Shown: positions 44,023 through 56,636 of the stretch, piece by piece
Layout: the number at the start of each line of letters is the position of its first letter
Position numbering within the stretch: the stretch's first letter is position 1
Assembly (NCBI GenBank): GCA_030267965.1
Contig: BRYA01000059.1
Span: 1-64,000, forward strand
Length of the DNA stretch: 64,000 nucleotides
Direction: 5' to 3'
Origin: Triparma columacea
Taxonomy: Eukaryota > Sar > Bolidophyceae > Parmales > Triparmaceae
Translations under genes and position numbers: made by a program
Notes under the pieces: generated by a model
Databases searched by the model: none
What the model was told of the DNA's origin: nothing
Seen by the model: only the letters and a program-made list of their open reading frames with translations

Positions 44023-47000
44023 ATGAGCTCCTCTCACGAACTCAACAATCCTTCAATGCCATCATTATCAACAATGTACACTCAAAACAACCTCGTCGAG
44101 CCTGATACATTCAATATAGGTATGTTGGAGAAGGACCTCCACGAGACTTTTGGAGGAACTCGCGTCCCTTCTTCAGAGTACGTCTACTGCAAGCACGGTA
44201 ACCTCGAGAAGGTCCTCGATAAGTACTGCGACAACCCGTCGCTTTACGGGAAGACTCTCCCGATGGTTGTAACTGGTGTTAGTGGGGTGGGCAAGGTGAG
44301 AAAGAGGAACAACAAGAGCGAAAGAAAGGAGCGAGGAAGGAGCGAGGGGAACACCAGGCGACGCCCTTGACGAGCTACAGCAGTCACGGTTATACTATCG
44401 AGGCGACGAGTTGCACAAACTCTAACCCTCTTCAATCCCCTCCCCTCCCCTCCCCTCCTCCAACCCTCCACACACACAGAGCGCTCTCGTGGCAAACTGG
44501 TGGATGAAACACAGACAGGATCTGAAACGCAACCGCCTCAACGGCCAGCACGAGTACATCTTCTGGCACTGCGTCGGCTGCAGTCGCCAGTCTACCTACA
44601 CCCACCACACCCTCCGTAGGCTCATGACCGAGCTGAAGGACTTCTTCGAGCTCCAGGCCGTCGTCCCAGAGAGCAACGCGAAGCTCCCCTGGGATCTCCC
44701 CCGCTTCTTGGAACTTTCCGCCAAGAAGGGTCGCGTGCTTATAATCATCGACGGCCTCCACAGGCTCCGCTCCGACGACGGGGAGGCAGACGACGGCCTC
44801 AAGTGGCTCCCGCTTAGTTTCCCCGTGAACTGCCGCGTTATCGTCACAACTACCGCACCCGGCGGCGCCGACGACGAGGATGCCGGTTTTGATACCGGAA
44901 ATGCCGAGGATGACGCCATCGGGGCCTCGGAGGGCAAGAAGCTCAAGGTCCTTAACGAGCTCAAGCGCCGCAACTGGCACATAGAGGAGCTAAAAACCCT
45001 CCCCAACAAAACATCGGCTGAGATTGTAGACTCCTTCCTCCGCCTCTCTACCAAGACGCAGGCGAAGAAGCGACGAAAGCAGGCCCGGAACGTCGCCAAG
45101 GCCAAGAAGAATAATGGTACCGGGAACACTTTCTTGACTTCCGGTATGAGCGAGGACGGCGGCATGGAGGAGGAACTGGACCCCCACTTAGAGAAGGCGC
45201 TCGTCCTTTTTCCTAGCATGAAGAAGAAGATCCTCGAGGATCACGGTGCCGCCAACCCCCTGTTCCTCCGTACTCTCCTTCATGCCGCTGAGTACGCGGC
45301 CAACTACGGTTACGACCTTTGGTCGAACGTTGACAAGTGGATGGACGGGGCAGACGGAGTGAACCGCCTTTACGATGAAATCCTCCAGACCTTCGAAGCG
45401 GGCCAAGACCCAACGAAAGTCAACAGAAATGCGGCCAAGCGCAGGTGTGTGGAGGATGGGGGCTTCCAAGCTCTTTTCGACTCGAACCCTTGGAACCCCT
45501 CTCTCGCCTCCATGGTCGGCAGGACACAGAGGAACGTCACCAAGGAGGAGAGCCTCCTCGAGGAAGAGCTTAACGAGCACGATGACGACGAAGTTGTCCA
45601 AGAGCGACTCATGAAGGAAGCCTCTGCGATCGCGGACGCCCGCCTTGGCGATCTCAAGGCAGCGGCCGATGAGAAATTGAAGAACCTTTATTCTGACATT
45701 GTCTCACGCGTCGGAGAGGGAGGCGGCATTCAGTTCCTGTCCTGGCTCGACTCCAAGGAGGGATGGGATGCCATCCCTGGGGCCTCGGATGCAACCGCTG
45801 CCCCACCCGCCCCGCCCGCCGAGAGCAAGGACGAGGAGAAGAAGGCCGAGGGGAAGGAGGAGAAGGGGGGCGACGACGATTATGACGAAGAATACGACGA
45901 TGACGATGATTATGAAGACGACGATGACTACGAGGATGAATTTGAGGACGACGAGGAGAAGGAAGACTCCAAGGAGAGCCGCAGCCCCAAGCCTGAGGGT
46001 CGTAGCCCCAAATCGGAGAGTCGCAGCCCCAAGCCTTCCCTGTCGAAGTACTCAGAGTCCCTCTCCCTCTCCCACTCGTCCTCGAAGTTACCAAGCTTTG
46101 CTGAGGAGAGAGCAAAGAGGCAGGCAGAGGAGGAGGCGAGGATAGCTGAGGAAGAGAAGTCGAGACCAAAGAGGAGGAGCACGAGCCTTGACATGAGCAC
46201 GGACAGTAACGACGGAGGTGAGAATGGGAAAGAGGACAGAAAGACACCACCGCGGATCACCTAGCAGCACAGCGGCATCTCACACGCACCCTTTCCACTC
46301 GCTCGCCTTAGATGCCTTTGACTCCATTCCTGTGTACCTAAAGGGAGGGACCAAGGTCAAAGGGCTTGGAAGTCTTCTTGGCAACTCTTTGGCCCTCCTT
46401 TACGTCGCGCGCCATGGGCTAAAGGACACCGAGCTTTTTGACCTCTTGGTGAGGATCATGGAGGAAGACGAGTGGACCAAATCCACAGCCGGCACGGAGG
46501 CCGACGCCGAGATGAAGATCATGAAGGAGCTCTCACATCACAAAACTCGCCTGATTGACGTCTTCAGACAGTTCGACGCTGACGGGAACAACCTCCTGTC
46601 GCACTCTGAATTCCGCAAGGGTATCGAGAAACTCCATCTCAAAAGCGTGTCCAAGGACCAGATTGAAATGATCATCAATTCGCTTGACAAGAACCACGAC
46701 GGCGTGATTGACTTCGACGAAGCCATGGGCAGGTTCGAGCAGCACGCTAGAGATTGGAGCCATGGAAAGCATAGGATCAACCCCGACGACAATAGTTCTC
46801 TGGAGAGCGGGAGCCAAATTAGCAAGAAGAGTGTCGTGGCTGGGCTTGACATGGACTTCCTGAATGATTCCTCAGTCGATGTGTCTAAATCGCAGGAGAA
46901 GACCCTGGGGAGTGCTGTGGAGACGGCTCTCCGCAAGGCCCTCATCAACCTTGGAGTAATTTACGCGCCCGCCAACGGTATCCTAATGTTGCCCTTGGAG

Positions 47001-50000
47001 AGTGAGGCCCTTCGCGAGGTTGTTTGGTGGCGCTACATGAAGTCCATGGAGGGCCAACTCAAGTGGCATGCGCACCTAATCCAATTCTTCCAGGAGCTGA
47101 TGCCGTCGCTACGTCGCTGCGAGGAGCTCCCTTGGCACCTTCGCAAATGTCGCAGGTGGACCATGCTCAAGGACACCCTGGTGGACCTGAGGACGTTCGA
47201 CATCATGTACGACAACGACGACGACATAGACTATAATGCAAATGGTGCTCTCTCGGGCGTGTGGAAAGAGAAGATCAAATTGTACAGGAAAAATCTTTCG
47301 AAGGAGCTCTTCAACTACTGGAAGAACCTCATCGAGGGACCTCTTTACGTCAGCGATGAGGACCAAGAGAAGGGCTACAAGAGCCAGATCGAGTTTGCGA
47401 GCCACAGTCAGCAGCTATTGGAGGAGCTCGATACGTCATCGAAGCTGGGGCTTACCGATAGTCAGATCAGGAAGGAGAGGTTGAGAGGCCAAATGGCCCC
47501 CTTCGACATTGTGGATGAGTACAATAAGGCCGTCGAGATTTGGCACAGTGGCACGTCGCCCAACACTATTCGCCTCAACAAGATGATCGTCATGATCGCG
47601 CAGTTCATGGCGTGGTTCTCGAAGCTCATCAACAACTGCTCCGAGCCCCCTCCCTTCCTCCGCAAGACCATGAAGTTCGAGCAGCTCAATGATGTCGGCG
47701 TCGACCAGGAAGAAATCCTCGGCCTGAAGAAGGCCAAGGTTTCGAATAGCGGCGAAGACGACTTCGGAGCCGAGGAGAAGAAGGAGGCCCCCGAGCAGCA
47801 CATCGGCAAAGCCCCTTTGGTCAAGTTTTCCCCGGAGAAGTACAACATCGGTGGGAAAGGAATGAAAAAGCCGGACTACTACTACTTCAACCGGTGGCTC
47901 TGGATTCAGTTCCCTTGGCTTTCTCTCGGAAACGCCAAAAAGTACAGTTCGCAGATGCTCATGATCGACAATGCCGGACCGACCGCGCCGAAGCCCGAAA
48001 GGAAGGGTTCTCTTATCAGCCTTGACTTTGACGAGGAGGGCCTAATGGGATTGGATAACCAGCTCTCGCTGGACAGCAAGAAGAGCGATGTCAGCAAGTC
48101 CAAGAACCAGAGATTTTGGGACGTGAAGAAGGTCGACCCCAGGGCTGATCCCAAGGGGAACGCCTCGAACTCCAGGGTGAACTCAATGATTGCTGTAGAG
48201 GCTGGCAGGGTCAGTGCAGCCAATAGGATGTTCGACAGAATTGACGAGGAGAACAGGGTCCTAGGAATTGCCCCGCGCACCAAAATCAAGCCCTCGAGGA
48301 TGAGTATCGAGCCGACTGAGAAGCCAAAGGACAAGAGCGAGGAGAGCATCCCATTTGCGTACTCCAGTGTGAAGAGCGTCAAGAGAGGCTCCCGTTTCCC
48401 AAGTGTCGAAAAATTCCATAAAAAGCAGATCGAAGAAATTGAGAGCAAGAGGGATTTTGCAGAGAAGAAGGCGATTGAGATTCTCGTGAGCAAGGAACAC
48501 AGGGGTAAAGATCACCCCAAGACCCTGGTGGAGTACGTCGACGCGGCACAGGCGGAGGAGACGCCCTTCAGTGCTTCTAACGGAGGCGACATGGGGTACC
48601 TCCCCGCGCACTCCATGACCTTCCCGGCCACCAATGACGACGCATTACTGGCCCAGGCTTTCGCCAAGGCCGGAAAGATGAGGGAAATCTTTGACAAACT
48701 AAAGTTGGAGAGCAAGGTGAAGGCGGAAAAGCTCGAAAATATGCAGAGGTCCGTCAACGAGAGGGAGAGGAAGGACGAACTTGTTCACAAGAATATGCTC
48801 GCGGGAGAAGAAATCATGTCGCTTTTGTCGGAGAAGCTCGTCCACATGGACAGCACCCTCAAGAATGCCAAGTACTTGGGAGAGTTTTACGTCAGGATCC
48901 AGGAGGTCCTGCTGTCCAACCCTGCCAAGGACAAGAATCACCTCGACGCTCTCGAACAGCAGCTAAACCTTGCCCGTCAGCAGCTTGCAGATATGCTCAA
49001 GAGGAGAAACGCTCTGAGGGTCGAGAAGAACTTCATCGAGAAGACTGAGAAGCCACGCATCAGGGAAGAGATTGAAAAGATTAGGGAGAATAAGGAGAAG
49101 AAGGCAAGGGAAATAACCAAGATGAGAAAGGAAGTGGCCAGGAGAAAGGCCGAGCACGACGAGAGGAGGGGCCTCGGGAAGGGCAACACCTTGGATAGCC
49201 TCTTCAGGAGTTCGACGAGCAAGAGCGAACTCGAGAGAGCCGAAGTAGTGGAGGGCGGAGGTAGTGCTCAAAATTCTCGGCCTGCAAGCAGCGGCGCACC
49301 CGTGAAGCTAGGTTTCTCGGCGCTCACTCCATCGAAAGCGCTCCAGACCAGCGCGTTGGGTGGGCTCGCATCTCTATCGTCTGCCATGGTCCAGGAAGCC
49401 GACGGGTATAAGTCTGGCCTGGTTGTCGCTGCCATGGAGAGGCTGGAGGAAGCCACAGGGACGACGGACGGCGACGAGCTTGTTGAGAAGTTGAAGCAGT
49501 CGAGTAGGTTAGGCCTGAAGTTGAAGGACGACAAGAAGATAGTGGAGCATCAGGCACAGGTTCTCAAGAAGGAGCTTGCGGACTTGAAGGAGGAGCTGGA
49601 CAAGTTGCAGTTTGCTGGAGAGGACGGGGCAGGCGAGAAGGAGGTCACGACGGACGTGAGGAAGCTTGATGAGATTACGAACAAGAAGGAGATGGATTGC
49701 ATCCAGGCCCGGAAGAGGGTGGAGAGGACGGCAAATTTGTTGCACCTTGTCCAAACTGGAATCATGCACTTGAAGCGGATCACGGACGAGACCGACGAAG
49801 CCTATGAGCTTCCTGCCACCAAGGTCCACTCTCATATTTTGGACGAGGAAGGGATCAACGAGCACGTCAAGGTCTTGGCTAGGACGGAGGACAGGCTCAC
49901 GGGCGTGATTGAGGCCTTGACATTGGGCAGCTCGAAGCAGCTGGGCGACGACCGAAGCTTGTCAATAGCCCAGAAACAGACAGAGATTGCCGAGGCCGTC

Positions 50001-50612
50001 CACCGCGCCAACATGAAGAGGCTTGGAGAGGAGAAGGCCAAAAAGTACAGACCGACAAGCCGAGGTGGGGCGCTTGAGGAGAAGACTAGACCTCAACCAA
50101 ACACAACCCAGTCACTGTCGAGCCCAACTGCTATCAAGATCAAGGTCTTGAGCCAGTTGGACCAGGAGTACGACAATGAGACGGAGAGCCTCCTCAAGAA
50201 GCAGGACAGGAAGCAGGATCTGGACGAGGCTGAGATCATCGCCGCCGCCGACGACGACGCTGGCAAGGAGGAAATCGTCAAGTTTATTAACGAAGCGTTG
50301 CACACCAGGGAGAGTATGAGGGAGCAGAGGAAGGCTCACGTTCTTAGCGAGAGCAAGACGGGGAACCACAAGGACATGGGAATCACCATGGACACTGTCC
50401 TCTTCCAGCAGGAGGAGAGGCTAGCAAACGCTGGTCCCGCGGCGTTGCTCACCATCAAGAAGGGTATACACTCCCCGAGGTCGAGCATAGCCGTTCACGA
50501 CAGGGACGAGCTGAAGAAGCATGCAAGGAAGCTCCAGAGGGCGGGGGAGAAGGAAATAGCTAAGGAGGAGGCGGCCAAGAAGAGGGCGCTCGAGCTCGCC
50601 ATGGCGGGTTGA
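44023..50612 (+). CDS. Nephrocystin-3-like STAND ATPase with EF-hands and coiled coils
   Basis: Exons 44023-44295, 44480-46217, 46312-50612; 2103 residues. The Walker A motif GVSGVGKS is split by intron 1 between Lys91 and Ser92. IFWHCVGCSRQST, LPWDLPRFLEL, the Walker B LIIIDGLHRL (about 178) and LPLSFPVNCRVIVTT match the NTPase domain of nephrocystin-3 and related STAND proteins. An acidic run (about 530-570) and a thrice-repeated RSPKPEG/RSPKSES motif (about 590) follow. Two EF-hands (DADGNNLLSHSEF and DKNHDGVIDFDEA) lie at about 755-815, then a helical region and long coiled coils to the end. NPHP3 works at the ciliary inversin compartment; a flagellar role is inferred. The usual C-terminal TPRs of NPHP3 are missing. 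Confidence 0.85.
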
Positions 50613-50672
50613 ACTTGATAAAAGCTTAATTTGAATAGCAACAATAGTGTGTATTTTTTGTGTCATCCTATC

Positions 50673-52619
50673 CTATTCCTGTTTCTGTCGTTTGCGTTTT
50701 TTTCTCCCGCACAGAGTTGCTGCGGTGTCTAGGAGGGAGGCGACAACAATGACGTCGAGCACCTTGTGAGCGCTCCCGTAACTGGCAGCGAGGGGTATGC
50801 AAGGGATGGCGAGGAGGGCGAAGGCTGCCGAGAGGAAAGGAGATTTATTGGAGGGTTGGGGTTTTCTTCGGGAGGCTATCAGGAGGTGAAGGATGGAGAC
50901 GAGGACTTTAAGGACGTGTGGAGTGTGGGGGAGGAGATGGGAGAGAAGGTGGGGGGAGGAGGAGGAGGAGAGGAAGAGGGTTGTAAGGTGGTGCCCGAGG
51001 GGGAAGGTGAGGACTATGGTTGGGAGGTGGAAGGCATAGACTGATTTTGAGGGGAAGGCGACGAAGGGGAGGGACGCGGCGCCGATTAGGACGAGCGATC
51101 GTACCGCAGTGGAGGGGGAATTCGAGACGGCATATACTAGGGGAGGAACGAGGATTAGGGGGACGAAGATGGGGAGGGATGCGAGGGAGAAGATCCCGAC
51201 GATGACCCAGAGGACGAGGAGCATTTCCATGGAGGAGGGGGAGGCGCAGGACTGAATGAACGGGAGGAAGGGGGGGAGGCAGCCCTCGTGCTCCTCTTCG
51301 TCTGTTTTAAGCTGCTCCTCGAAAGGGGGAATCTTGCCTGACTTGATCTCCTCAAGCAGCATGGGCTTGGCCTTGGGGCTAGACTCAGATATCTTGGTCG
51401 CCAGGACCGACAGAGTCACGGTGCGCTCGTAGTGCGCCCTCTTCTCCGCCGCCGACATTCCGATCGAGGACGCGACGGCCGATACAGAGGAGAGGATGAT
51501 GTCGCGGACGGGGAGGAGGATCTCTCTGCACCAGACGATGGCCCTGTGGTCGGTCCCGCAAGGGCAGGCGTCGGAAGCCTGGGACTTGAACTTTGCGAGA
51601 AAAGGGGCAAGGACGGAGATGGAGGAGGGGACCCTTGCGGTGGTATCGGTGAGATGGGAAGGGACGGTCTCGTCGCGAGAGGCACCGGAGATGGAGACTA
51701 AGGACGTGGAATGGAGGACGCCGCCTGGGGAAGTGTTGGAGGTATTGGCCCAGAAAGCATGGACGGCGGAGTAAAACTCTGAGACAGAGGGATCTAGGGT
51801 TAAAGGGGAGTGCTGCGAGGAGTTGTGGGTTGGTGGGGTAAGGGGGTGGAGGGAGAGGTAACTCAAGCATTCTCATTGTCACAGTTTGTACAAATAAATT
51901 CTCACCTCGTGGGGCGTCGCGAGCGTCACAATCGTGTCTACAACAGGCCTCCCTCCGAACAGCTTCTCGTAGTCCGGATGGTTGAAAATGGACCTCGCCA
52001 CAACCCCCCCAGCGGAGTGCCCGACCAGCACGACCTTGTCGAACCTACCCTTGCAGTGCCGGGCGAGGGCGTGGTCGATGGAGTGGATGAGGAAGGAGGC
52101 CTGCCGAGAGAGGGTAGAGGAGTGGAGCATGGAGCTCTCCTGGTCGAAGGATAGGGTGTAGGTGTCGTAGTTTTGGAGGTAGGTGAGGTCGCTGTTTTTG
52201 TCGTTGTCATTGTGGTCTTTGAAGAAGTTCTCAAAGTTCTCCTGCATATAATGCGCCTGAAGCCTCTCAGCTCCATCCCTCCTCCCATCTCCCCCCCTAA
52301 CGTGCCCCAACCTGAACCCGTGAGCCCCAAGCGACCTCCCCTGCTCAAACTGCCCCAAGTGACCAGGGACGAATATGACGGGGGGGGAAGAGCAACCCTC
52401 TCTTGACCAGGAGCGAGACTGATCCCTCATATCCCTGAAGAACTTCATGGAGTAATTCCCGAACCTTCCGCCAGGAGACATGGGGAAAATGGTATCGTAA
52501 CGAGGAGCGGACCAGGACATGCTACAGCAAGAGGCCGTGGCGAGCTTTTGACGCATTATGAAGCCTACCAAGAGAATCAAACAACACACTACGCTATACA
52601 AGACTAGAGTAACGGTCAT
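50673..52619 (-). CDS. PGAP1-like GPI inositol-deacylase
   Basis: Exons 52619-51906 and 51812-50673, 617 residues. An N-terminal membrane anchor (VLYSVVCCLILLVGFIM) is followed by a lumenal alpha/beta hydrolase: PVIFVPGHLGQFEQGRSLGA, the nucleophile elbow VVLVGHSAGG (Ser) and TLATPHEHSPLTLDPSVSEF, where the splice join recreates the family's His-containing TPH..SP segment. The C-terminal third has several hydrophobic helices. PGAP1 removes the inositol acyl chain from GPI anchors in the ER. It is shorter than animal PGAP1, so a related ER lipase is possible. The ATG at 52619 is chosen because upstream in-frame codons lack an ATG. Confidence 0.85.
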
Positions 52620-52916
52620 TTTAGCAGGTAAATATACAAATTTTACACCAGGATTGTCGCAGTCTGTCTTATTTAGGTCTGTAGACAAATGTTGAAAGTT
52701 TAAGCTCACTTTTAGGGGAAATGAAGGGGCATATGATCGATATACCAGCTTTCAAATCGTTTAGGTGGGAAAGTGCTGAGAGAATGAGTTTTTTATGATC
52801 TTGACTTTGGGGAAAGGTGAGATTCTGGAAGGCGCCCCTCCCCAACTGCCCAGCAGGACATATATTTAGGTGACATATCTCCCTTTTGAATAGCCCTATT
52901 AAATATACGATACAAT
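52620..52916. promoter_or_regulatory. Divergent promoter, PGAP1-like and PhoD-like genes
   Basis: 297 bases between divergent ATGs, AT-rich near the plus-strand gene. No defined site recognised. Confidence 0.4.
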
Positions 52917-55037
52917 ATGAGTGATCACTCGGAAGTACCATTACCAACGATGGACGATTTAACACGTCTATTGTTCGAGGGGTTGAAGGACACCATGGAG
53001 GAGGCCAAGAGGAGCGATAGCCTGATTGGCCCATTGTATGGTAGACCTAAGCAGATGACGATTGAGGATTTGGAGGCCAAGTTGAACGAGTCGAGCAGTG
53101 ACGATGATTCTGATGAAGAGGATGAGGATGAGGAGGGGGAGGATGATGGACAGGAGAGTGACGAGGAGGTGAGTTAGGGTGGGGAGAATGGGGGTGATTG
53201 GGGATAGTGAAGGGATTTTTGGGTAGATGGTGCGACGATTGTTGTAGTGTACGATCGATTTATACTGTGTGTTGCCAATATAATTCTTATGGCTTTGTAA
53301 AATCTAACCTCTTCCACTGCTAACCTCTTCCACCCCTCTTCAACCCCTCCTCTGCCGCCTACACAACAGATCGAATTCGATTACAAGTACGGCTTCAACC
53401 CTCTAGTCCACCTTGGCATGTACTTGAAGCGTAACAACCCCAAGAACATCGCCATCCGTGCCAAGATGAGGTCGGATGCCATCAACATGTTGCAGAAGAG
53501 GGCCTCCCACTCTCTCCGCCAGCTCGAGGTCAAGGACGAGATCGAGGAGCTCAGCCACAAAATGATGACCGGCGTGGCCTTCGGCCCGGCCGTCGGGATG
53601 GTCTCAGGCTCTACCGCCACCGTCTGGGCCTCCACTGTTCGGCCAGGCAGCCTCGAGGTCGAGCTCTCGAGGGTGCCCACCTTCGACGATGCCTCAACGG
53701 TTCTCCAACATGGGGACTCCGCCTCCGAGCGTGATGGCGACCCCTGCGTCGGCTCCGTGAAGTTCGAGAACCTCGACAGCAGCTCCAAGTACTTTTACCG
53801 CTGCTGCCTCAAGTCCGCAGACGGGGCCTTCCCAGGCCTGTGCGCGGAGAAGTTCACGGAAGGGAGCTTCTCTACCCTCCCGGACTCTGATGAGCACGGG
53901 GACGCGAGCTTCGTGCTAGGTAACCTCGGGAGCTCCGGGTTCGGGGAGTCTCTCAAGTCCATCGCCTCGACCAAACCCTCCATGGTAGTCTTCCTCGGGA
54001 GCCTCTTGTCCCCCAAGTTCCTAACGGCGATCGGGGACTCGCCGGATTCGTCGAAGACGAGGCTGGGTAATCTCAGGAAGAAGATCGAGCACGCGTGGTG
54101 CTTGCATGACGTGGCGGCGCTCGCTCAGTCTGTTCCCTTCTTCGCTGCCTTCAACGACTCCACAAAGGGCTCCGACGACAACCTTGCCGCCGAGGAGTCA
54201 GCGCTCGGGCTCGATGGCTCCAAGTCATCCTCCAAGAAGAAGTCCCGCAAGAGCAGCTCCGTAACAGGAAGCTCCCCAGCTCTAAAGTCATTCGGCGAGC
54301 TCTTCCCAACCGAGCTCATCCGCAAGCCCACCCGCCACGTCTACCGGAAGGTAGAATTCGGGATCAACTGCGAGATCTTCCTCCTAGACACCCGCTGTGG
54401 CTACCTCGGGGCATCTCAGTACAAGTGGCTTACCTCAGGCCTGGAGGCCTCCCACTGTATGTGGAAGGTGGTTATCTGCGTGCCGACGGCGACGTTCGAA
54501 AGGTTGGTGGACAGGAGTATCGAGGAGGTCGCGGCGGCAACGGAGGAGGAGCTGTCGCAGCAGGCCGAGGCTGCGAGGATCATCCAGGAGAAAGCCCGGG
54601 AGAGGGAGAAGTCAAAAAAGAAGAAGAAGAAGAAGAAAAAGGGATCGATGGAGGACGTCAAAGCGTACATCAAGGAGAACAACCTGGGAGGGGTGGTGTT
54701 CGTGACTGGGGAGACCCGCTCCCACGCAGTCGTCAAGAGCGAGTACGGCTACGAGTTCTGCGTCGGGAACTTTGTCACAGAGCAGCACCCCACCTTTAAC
54801 TTTGTCGGGGGAGAAGCCAACAGGGTTTACATGAAGGCCAGGGATAGCGACGGGTTCGGGAAGTTCACGGTAAAGGACAACAAGGCACTGGTGTACGAGA
54901 TCTACGGGGGAGAAGGGGAGATAGTGGATTCTATCGAAATTGGGGCTGACGGGGAGGTGGTGGTGCCGCAGGCGGAGGGGGAGAAACTGGAGGGCGGGGA
55001 GGAGAAGGAGGGGGGGGGCGAGGAGAAGAAGGAGTAG
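52917..55037 (+). CDS. PhoD-like metallophosphatase fold, probably inactive
   Basis: Exons 52917-53168 and 53370-55037, 639 residues. An acidic N-terminus precedes a fibronectin-like domain (GMVSGSTATVWASTVRPGSL) and a PhoD-type phosphodiesterase fold. Fold landmarks are present: FLLDTRCGYLG near 422, QYKWLTSGLEASHCMWKVVI, and VVFVTGETRS near 530. Metal-ligand positions look lost. Relatives have LGDxIY, WDDHD and SGDRH; here the matching places read LGSLL (about 292), FNDST (about 343) and TGETR. No secretion signal is seen, unlike most PhoD enzymes. A lysine run (ten K) sits near 505-515. Likely a pseudoenzyme used for binding. Confidence 0.75.
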
Positions 55038-55151
55038 TGACTAGGATTGATGTATGCGAAATGCCGAAGCTTTTTGAACGTCAATCTCAGTGCAATATAT
55101 ATCGTCAACCTGTCCATTTCAAAACCATTTTTAGTCAAACGTCAGCCCACT

Positions 55152-56390
55152 TTAGTCAAACACCCGCCCCTTTTGGTTGATGGCAAGTTCCTCTTTGTGC
55201 TTCATCGCGTAGGAGCTGTCAGCGTTGGGTTTGGCCGCCCCCCGCACATTTACGGAGACGCTGGGCTCGAGGGAGGCTTTTCTTTTTGCTTTGGCTTTCT
55301 TCTTGAACTTTTCGGGGTCCTCCCCATTGGCAATGGCCTCCTCAATCTTCTTTTTCTTCTTCGCTTTTAGTTTCGCCTTTCGCTTTTTTTCCTGATCTTT
55401 CTGCTTCTCTTTTAAATCGGTGGCAAAAATGGGCGCCCCCGCGTCGTTGGCGAAAGAGATTCCTCCGGCCCCCTTGAGTTTCCTCTCTGAACCGAAGCCC
55501 TTTACGTTGGCTGCCATTGCCCTTTTCCGTTCCTCCTTTTCATTATTTAGCGTCTCCCCCCTCAAGAGAGCCTCCTTCTGCCGTTCTGCCTCGTACTTGG
55601 CTGCGACTCTATTGGCGAGGAGATCCAGTATAGTTCGCTGCTCGTATTTCGCCATCATCGTTTGCATCCTCACCCTCTCCTCGTCCCAGAAGTTCTCCCC
55701 AAGGCACCGCTTCTGCAGCGTCGTCTGCATCAGGTACATTGGCCGTAAGAGCATCTCTGTCTTGGTGTCAAGTTGGAAGAACTCCTTCTTGGAGATGTGC
55801 CCGTCATCGTCGGCGTCGAGGGCCTTGAAAACTTCGCCCACCAACGCCTCAGCTGCAGCCGGCGCGTGAGGGGACGTTTCCACGACCATCTTCTCAACCT
55901 GCTTGGGGTAAAGGTTACCGTCATGAACTTCGTCGTACAGCTCAAAGACGTAGTCTTCCAGGAGGTCTTTGGTCATGATGCACAGGTTGTAGAGTCCCAC
56001 AGTGAACTCAGTAGGATCGAGCGCCCCAGCGCTCTTCCCCTTCTTGTTGAAGTCCATGGCGCCGAAGCACCTCTCTATGAAAGGGACGTAGTATTTCTCA
56101 AGTTCAAGGAATATGATGAACTCATCTAGTGAGATCGAGCCCGACTCGTCGTCGTCCATTTTTTTGAAGAAGGTCAGGAACTTCGTCACTGCCCTCGACG
56201 GTACGCTGAGGTGGGTCAGCACCGTGTCAACCTCCTTCTGAGCCTTGTTTAGCTTCTTCTTCTTCCCCTTCTTTTTCTTCTTGTCCTTCCCGTCTTCGCC
56301 CTCATCCTCATGATCAGTGGCAACTTCTACGTTTGGATCACTGTCATCGTTGCTATCGGCAGTTTTGGGGGCTGTTTGACACTGACCCAT
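55152..56390 (-). CDS. N-myristoylated EF-hand protein
   Basis: Single exon, 412 residues, ATG at 56390. The start MGQCQTAPK combines an N-terminal Gly (myristoylation) with Cys4 (palmitoylation), typical of membrane-anchored calcium sensors. A lysine-rich block follows. EF-hands: DDDESGSISLDEF near 105, a degenerate one (DFNKKGKSAGALDPTEF), and DADDDGHISKKEF near 215, in the arrangement of the calcineurin-B/recoverin superfamily. The C-terminal third is a long basic helix. A GTG upstream is not needed as a start. Likely a calcium-dependent membrane adaptor; target unknown. Confidence 0.85.
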   Translation of the reverse strand: MGQCQTAPKTADSNDDSDPNVEVATDHEDEGEDGKDKKKKKGKKKKLNKAQKEVDTVLTHLSVPSRAVTKFLTFFKKMDDDESGSISLDEFIIFLELEKYYVPFIERCFGAMDFNKKGKSAGALDPTEFTVGLYNLCIMTKDLLEDYVFELYDEVHDGNLYPKQVEKMVVETSPHAPAAAEALVGEVFKALDADDDGHISKKEFFQLDTKTEMLLRPMYLMQTTLQKRCLGENFWDEERVRMQTMMAKYEQRTILDLLANRVAAKYEAERQKEALLRGETLNNEKEERKRAMAANVKGFGSERKLKGAGGISFANDAGAPIFATDLKEKQKDQEKKRKAKLKAKKKKKIEEAIANGEDPEKFKKKAKAKRKASLEPSVSVNVRGAAKPNADSSYAMKHKEELAINQKGRVFD

Positions 56391-56636
56391 GGTCGGGGAG
56401 GAGGATGGGGATGGCTGGGTTATTGACACAAGGAGGGGTCTATGGACTCACAAATGGTCCGGGGAAGTTCGGTTGCTATATTCCTAGCAAGAATATTACG
56501 TCCAATACGCAGATTAGTCTAGTGTGCAAGATGACCAAGAGTTTGCTCAACAGCAGCCCTAACTCGGACCAACTTCCTCAGCAGAGCATTTTGGTGGCCT
56601 AAAATAATCGATTGCGCTTCAATAGCCGAGAGGGTC
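56391..56636. promoter_or_regulatory. Divergent promoter, EF-hand and coiled-coil genes
   Basis: 246 bases between divergent ATGs. No specific motif recognised. Confidence 0.4.

Noticed and set aside
44596..45219. 207-codon minus-strand open frame
   Set aside because: Antisense to the NPHP3-like ATPase exon; Ser-rich shadow frame.
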